From: Sphingomonadales bacterium
GTDB lineage: Bacteria > Pseudomonadota > Alphaproteobacteria > Sphingomonadales > Sphingomonadaceae
Assembly: GCA_027489295.1 (NCBI GenBank)
Contig: JAIYAA010000291.1
Span: forward strand, 1-9,114
DNA: 9,114 nucleotides
Reading direction: 5' to 3'
Below the pieces are notes generated by a model, which searched no databases, had not been told where the DNA came from, and saw only the letters and a program-made list of their open reading frames with translations. A program made the translations under genes and the position numbers. Position 1 is the stretch's first letter, and each line of letters begins with the position of its first letter. This document shows positions 6,220 through 9,114 of the stretch, piece by piece.

Positions 6220-7878
6220 CTACATCGCACGGGCCAGCTTGGGGGCCGCGCGGCTCGGCTCTTCGAAAGCGCGGGGAACGGCGGATTCGTCTTCGGTTCC
6301 GGGGTCCAGCAGCAGCACATAGCGGCGCAACAGCCACACGCAGCGCTCGAACACGGTCGTCGCGGCGAAGGCGCGCTGCTGGGCGTCGTGCGGCAGCGCT
6401 TCGGCCTGCATCCGGCGGCGGATCGAATCCATCAGCTCGGAGCGATCGTGCGTCAGCATCCGCAGCAGGGCGATATCCTCCGGATCGGGCGTGGCGGCGA
6501 CGTCGGCCAGCGTTTCCAGCATCAGGTGCAGGCTTTCGACCAGGCTGTGCAGCAGCGTCCGGACGTTGTCATACGCCGCCCCGCCGGCGCTCTCCGCCAG
6601 CTCCACCAGCGAGGTCTGCAGCGACACGATCAGCTCATTGCGGTCGCGCAGGCGCAGCGCCTGGTCCAGCACGTCGCGGCTGGTATAGCGCTCGGCCAGT
6701 TCGGCGAGGAACATGTTGCATTCGCGGGTGACGGAGCGGTCCACCTCGCAACGCGCCTGCACGCTCAGGTCGCCGGCGTCGCCATCCTCGCGGAGGCCAC
6801 CCAGATACAGTGGCAGACTGGCGAGCAGTCGCGCCTGCTCGCGGTTGGCGACGAGGATCGCGGTATCGGCATCGCCCATCGCCGCTTCGCTCAGATATTG
6901 CGGCTTGCCCAGCACTTCCTCGATCGAGGGGGGCGCCTGGGCTTCGATCAGCCGGCTGATCGGTGCGTCCAGCAGCGCCATGCACAGCGTCGAGGCCGCC
7001 TGCAGCGCCAGATACACGGCGGCGAGTTCGGCCGATCGGGACAGGCCGAGGCGGTCGAGCAGCGGCACGACCAGCTGGCCGCCCGCGATCCCGTCGGCGA
7101 GAAACACCAGCAGCAGCGCTGCGACGCCCACCGCCTTCAGCGCGATCTGGTAGAGCACGAGCTGGCGCGCGCTGCCGGTGAGGCGCCCGGCGAGGGTGAG
7201 GCCCGACAGGCCCGAGCCGAGCCCCGCGCCGATCACGATCATCGCCCCGCTGGCGAAGGGAAGCAGCCCTGCGCCCGCCATTGCCATCGCGACGACGGTG
7301 ACGGTGGTGGAGGACTGGATGACCATCGCCACTGCCAGCCCGATCGCGAAGCTGATCGGCCAGAAGCGGGCCGACATCGCCATCGCCTCGCGCAGCATCT
7401 CCGAATCGCGCAGCGCGTGGGCGGCGGTCTTGATCAGGTCGACGCCGAGGAACAGCAGCCCGACGCCGAGCAGCGCGCTGACGAGGTAGCGGTAGCGGCT
7501 CGACTGATCGAGGTTGCAGTAGAAGGCGATGCCGGTGGCGCCGATCAGCACCAGGATGACATCGTGCATGTTCAGCGCCGCGACCAGCACCAGCAATGAG
7601 GTGCCGAGATTGGCCCAGCTGATCACCGGCATCGCCCGGCGCTTGTCGATCGCGCCGGCGCTGACCAGCGCGACCAGCACGAAGGTGACGGCGTTGACGC
7701 TCTGCATGATCGCGCCGGCGAGCAGCCCGAACGCGGCGGTGGAGCCGGTCCCGCTCACCGCGCGGGTGATCAGCCGGCGCAGCTTGCGGCCGGCCATCTG
7801 CTTGAGATTGGCCCCGATCAGCCGGATGCCGATGAAGAACAACCCCAGGCCGGCGAACAGGCTGGCGACGAAATCCAT
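6220..7878 (-). CDS. Na+/phosphate cotransporter (Na/Pi_cotrans, PF02690-type) family protein with PhoU-like C-terminal domain
   Basis: A 552-residue inner-membrane protein. The first 310 residues hold the two inverted Na/Pi repeats, each with the family's Gln-Ser signature: AIMQSVNAVTFVLVALVSAGAI (57-77) and MVIQSSTTVTVVAMAMAGAGLL (185-206). Residues about 335-520 are helical and soluble, resembling the PhoU-like domain of bacterial YjbB-type members. Family members move phosphate with Na+ (uptake or, for YjbB, export). Repeat 1 has QSVN instead of the usual QSSS, and the GANIGTT element is altered (WANLGTSLL, 88-96; GAGLGSGLSG, 217-226), so activity on phosphate is uncertain. I start at ATG 7876-7878 because MDFVASLFAGLGLFFIG is the family's N-terminus and GGGGAAA lies 10 nt upstream; an in-frame start at 7971 adds 31 polar residues. 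It is divergent from a porin-like gene whose upstream region has a PHO box. Confidence 0.9.
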   Translation of the reverse strand: MDFVASLFAGLGLFFIGIRLIGANLKQMAGRKLRRLITRAVSGTGSTAAFGLLAGAIMQSVNAVTFVLVALVSAGAIDKRRAMPVISWANLGTSLLVLVAALNMHDVILVLIGATGIAFYCNLDQSSRYRYLVSALLGVGLLFLGVDLIKTAAHALRDSEMLREAMAMSARFWPISFAIGLAVAMVIQSSTTVTVVAMAMAGAGLLPFASGAMIVIGAGLGSGLSGLTLAGRLTGSARQLVLYQIALKAVGVAALLLVFLADGIAGGQLVVPLLDRLGLSRSAELAAVYLALQAASTLCMALLDAPISRLIEAQAPPSIEEVLGKPQYLSEAAMGDADTAILVANREQARLLASLPLYLGGLREDGDAGDLSVQARCEVDRSVTRECNMFLAELAERYTSRDVLDQALRLRDRNELIVSLQTSLVELAESAGGAAYDNVRTLLHSLVESLHLMLETLADVAATPDPEDIALLRMLTHDRSELMDSIRRRMQAEALPHDAQQRAFAATTVFERCVWLLRRYVLLLDPGTEDESAVPRAFEEPSRAAPKLARAM

Positions 7879-8010
7879 GGTAGGCGTGTTTCCCCGAATG
7901 CGCTTGGCCACGAGGCGAGTCACCGGCCCCCGTGCGACCGCATCCCTGCGCGTTCTCCGTGACGGCGACAAGTAACGAGCGTGGGATCACGGCTCAGTGA
8001 TATGGCATTA

Positions 8011-8038
8011 CGTCTCAAATCAGCTGCAAATCGTCTCA
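8011..8038. repeat. short direct repeats: CAAATC with 11-bp period, flanked by CGTCTCA copies
   Basis: CGTCTCA occurs at 8011-8017 and 8032-8038, 21 bp apart, and CAAATC at 8016-8021 and 8027-8032, 11 bp apart. The period places the copies on the same face of the helix, just upstream of the PHO-box-like site. Could be degenerate PhoB half-sites, another regulator's site, or chance. Confidence 0.45.
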
Positions 8039-8047
8039 TGGGGTAAG

Positions 8048-8065
8048 TTGTCATGTCTCTGTAAC
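8048..8065 (+). promoter_or_regulatory. PHO box (PhoB-binding site) candidate upstream of the porin gene
   Basis: TTGTCAT-GTCT-CTGTAAC: two 7-mers whose starts are 11 bp apart. Against the known PhoB direct-repeat consensus CTGTMAY-N4-CTGTMAY, the first matches six of seven and the second seven of seven, with correct spacing and orientation toward the porin-like gene. A -10-like TAGATG (8077-8082) follows after 11 bp, the usual geometry where the PHO box replaces the -35. The divergent Na/Pi-family gene fits a phosphate theme. Seen by eye; no genome-wide background was computed. Confidence 0.6.
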
Positions 8066-8076
8066 ACGCGGTGCCG

Positions 8077-8082
8077 TAGATG
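8077..8082 (+). promoter_or_regulatory. candidate -10 of the PHO-box promoter
   Basis: TAGATG, 11 bp after the PHO-box-like site; it matches TATAAT at three of six positions. It would put the transcript start near 8089 and give a leader of almost 200 nt before the ATG at 8285. Weak on its own; position is the main support. Confidence 0.35.
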
Positions 8083-8284
8083 GTGCAGCTATTTGATCGC
8101 GGGGGGTAAGGCCGCGCTTCGTCGCCCGGCGGAGCGCTGTTCTTGCAGCGTGGTCCAATGGCGGAGAACGGCCGGAAAAATTTCGGCGAGTACCAGGCAG
8201 TGCGCTCGATCGGGACGCGAAGTGCGCTGTCGCAGCAAGGGGAAGGTGGCGGCCACGCCATCTCTGGGGGCGAGTACACACACG

Positions 8285-9114
8285 ATGAACAGCATCGCGG
8301 GCGCCGTTTGGGGCGCAACGGCGAAGCCTCGGCCCATGCGCGTGGCGGCGGGTTTCGTCGCCACGACCGTGCTGGCCGCGGCGGGCATTCTGATGCCGAG
8401 TGCGGCGCGGGCGCAGGACGGGGCGGTGGCGGAACCGGCGCCGGCGGAAAAAGCGCCGGGCAACCTCCACCTTTCCGGTTTCGCGACGCTGGGTGCGACC
8501 TACAGCGACAATCGCGACGTGGGCGTCATCACCGCCTATTCGGACACGCATCCTTCGCGCCACGGCGTCTCTGCCGATCTCGATTCGGTGCTCGGCCTGC
8601 AGGCGGTGTGGCGACCGCTTGCCGGCACCTCCGTTACCGCGCAGGGCGTGGTGCGGCCGAACGGCGAGGGCGCGCGGGTCGACCTGCGCATGGCCTATGT
8701 CCGCCAGGAGCTGGGCCGGAATGTCGCGGTCCGGGTGGGGCGGATCCGCAGCCCGCTTTATTTCGATTCCGACGTGGCGGAGGTGGGCTATGCCTATCTC
8801 ACCGCCCGCCCGCCGATCCCGCTCTACAGCATCGTCAACAGCGTGTCGGCGCTCGACGGGGGCGATGTGCAGCTGCGCCATGGCTGGGGCGACACCGCGG
8901 TGCTGGTGCAGGGCTATTATGGCGACAGCCGCTACGACCATCAGTTCTACAATCAGGGCACGGCGGCACGCGCGCGGGTGACGGGCATCCACGGCGCTGC
9001 GGTGAGCCTGATCCTCCCCTGGATCACGCTGCGTGCGTCGCGCACGTGGACGCACCGCTACACCATGCGGGGCGCGAACATCGATCAGCTCAATGCCGGC
9101 CTCGCCCAGCTCTC
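8285..9114 (+). CDS. porin-like outer-membrane beta-barrel protein (partial, runs off the right edge)
   Basis: The first 276 residues are visible. A signal peptide is clear: basic stretch around KPRPMR (14-19), hydrophobic VAAGFVATTVLAAAGILM (20-37), then PSAARA before QD (cleavage near 43/44). After a short Ala/Pro/Glu linker, the mature part alternates polar and hydrophobic residues with many aromatic and Gly residues, as in outer-membrane barrels. LSGFATLGATYSDNRD (63-78), VSADLDSVLGLQAVWRP (95-111) and VRVGRIRSPLYFDSDVAEVGYAYLTARPPIPLYSIV (149-184) resemble a proteobacterial porin family beginning SGFGTLG and containing VGR..LP...SD...VGYA..W.RPP...Y. Role: probably a general or phosphate-related pore. 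ATG 8285 is chosen as the first plausible start; the in-frame ATG at 8336 would give a shorter, more standard signal peptide, and neither has a good Shine-Dalgarno. The PHO-box-like site lies about 220 bp upstream. Confidence 0.82.
   Translation, partial: MNSIAGAVWGATAKPRPMRVAAGFVATTVLAAAGILMPSAARAQDGAVAEPAPAEKAPGNLHLSGFATLGATYSDNRDVGVITAYSDTHPSRHGVSADLDSVLGLQAVWRPLAGTSVTAQGVVRPNGEGARVDLRMAYVRQELGRNVAVRVGRIRSPLYFDSDVAEVGYAYLTARPPIPLYSIVNSVSALDGGDVQLRHGWGDTAVLVQGYYGDSRYDHQFYNQGTAARARVTGIHGAAVSLILPWITLRASRTWTHRYTMRGANIDQLNAGLAQL

Larger units (their letters stand above)
7879..8284. other. 406-bp divergent intergenic regulatory region
   Basis: Longest stretch without a gene. From left to right it holds the Shine-Dalgarno of the Na/Pi gene (GGGGAAA, minus strand, 7889-7895), a G+C-rich part without a clear promoter, and an A+T-richer patch (about 7995-8066) with short direct repeats and a PHO-box-like site. 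The last ~200 bp before the porin ATG have no credible coding potential on either strand (frames are open only because of high G+C) and would be the porin's 5' leader if transcription begins at the PHO-box promoter. Short hairpins occur there (CGCTG/CAGCG at 8135-8150), too weak to call a riboswitch or terminator. Confidence 0.7.

Noticed and set aside
6388..7599. 403-codon plus-strand frame opposite the Na/Pi gene
   Set aside because: Composition dominated by Arg/Gln/His/Asp/Ala, no domain, antisense to a family with obvious signature motifs.
7879..7971. Upstream start extending the Na/Pi protein by 31 residues
   Set aside because: The extension is polar and Arg-rich; the ATG at 7878 begins the first transmembrane helix and has a Shine-Dalgarno.
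8051..9055. 334-codon minus-strand frame opposite the porin gene
   Set aside because: Would cover the PHO-box-like site and oppose a protein with signal peptide and barrel motifs; product is Arg/His-rich low complexity.

Overview
This GC-rich window (about two thirds G+C, strong third-position G/C bias) looks like a chromosomal segment from an alphaproteobacterium, most likely a sphingomonad. That guess rests on gene content and protein style: a NupG-type sugar or nucleoside permease next to sugar-modifying enzymes, a secreted VOC protein, and an outer-membrane porin-like gene. I see no rRNA, tRNA, CRISPR array, insertion sequence or phage gene.

Left part (1-2907, minus strand): a three-gene catabolic operon read right to left. 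It encodes an MFS permease of the nucleoside:H+ symporter type, a sugar phosphate isomerase/epimerase-like TIM barrel, and a Gfo/Idh/MocA NAD(P)-dependent oxidoreductase that runs off the left edge. Both junctions are 4-base ATGA stop/start overlaps, so translation is probably coupled. A LacI-family regulator is divergently transcribed at 3035-4042. Between them is a clean 16-bp inverted repeat (2975-2990) that overlaps the -35 of a good candidate promoter for the operon. This is the classic arrangement of a local repressor and its operator. The set (permease, isomerase, dehydrogenase, LacI regulator) resembles E. coli ycjRS-type loci that oxidise and epimerise glycosides through 3-keto intermediates; the substrate here is unknown.

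Middle part (4043-6213, plus strand): a two-domain VOC (glyoxalase-fold) protein with a probable signal peptide, then an AraC-family regulator with an AraC-binding-like N-terminal domain. The VOC gene follows lacI by 67 bp and may share its transcript. The AraC gene has no obvious target beside it. It converges on the next gene with only 6 bp between stop codons.

Right part (6220-9114): a Na+/phosphate cotransporter-family membrane protein with a PhoU-like C-terminal region (minus strand) is divergent from a porin-like outer-membrane protein (plus strand, cut by the right edge). The 406-bp intergenic region contains a close match to a PHO box (8048-8065: two CTGTMAY-like 7-mers, 11-bp period) facing the porin gene, with a plausible -10 at the right distance. 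Upstream is another 11-bp-periodic direct repeat. This suggests a phosphate-starvation module: outer-membrane pore plus inner-membrane Na/Pi-type protein. The porin link is an inference.

Most of the window is ordinary accessory metabolism. The points most worth checking are the PHO box between the two transport genes, the non-canonical Na/Pi signature motifs, and the substrate of the LacI-controlled operon.
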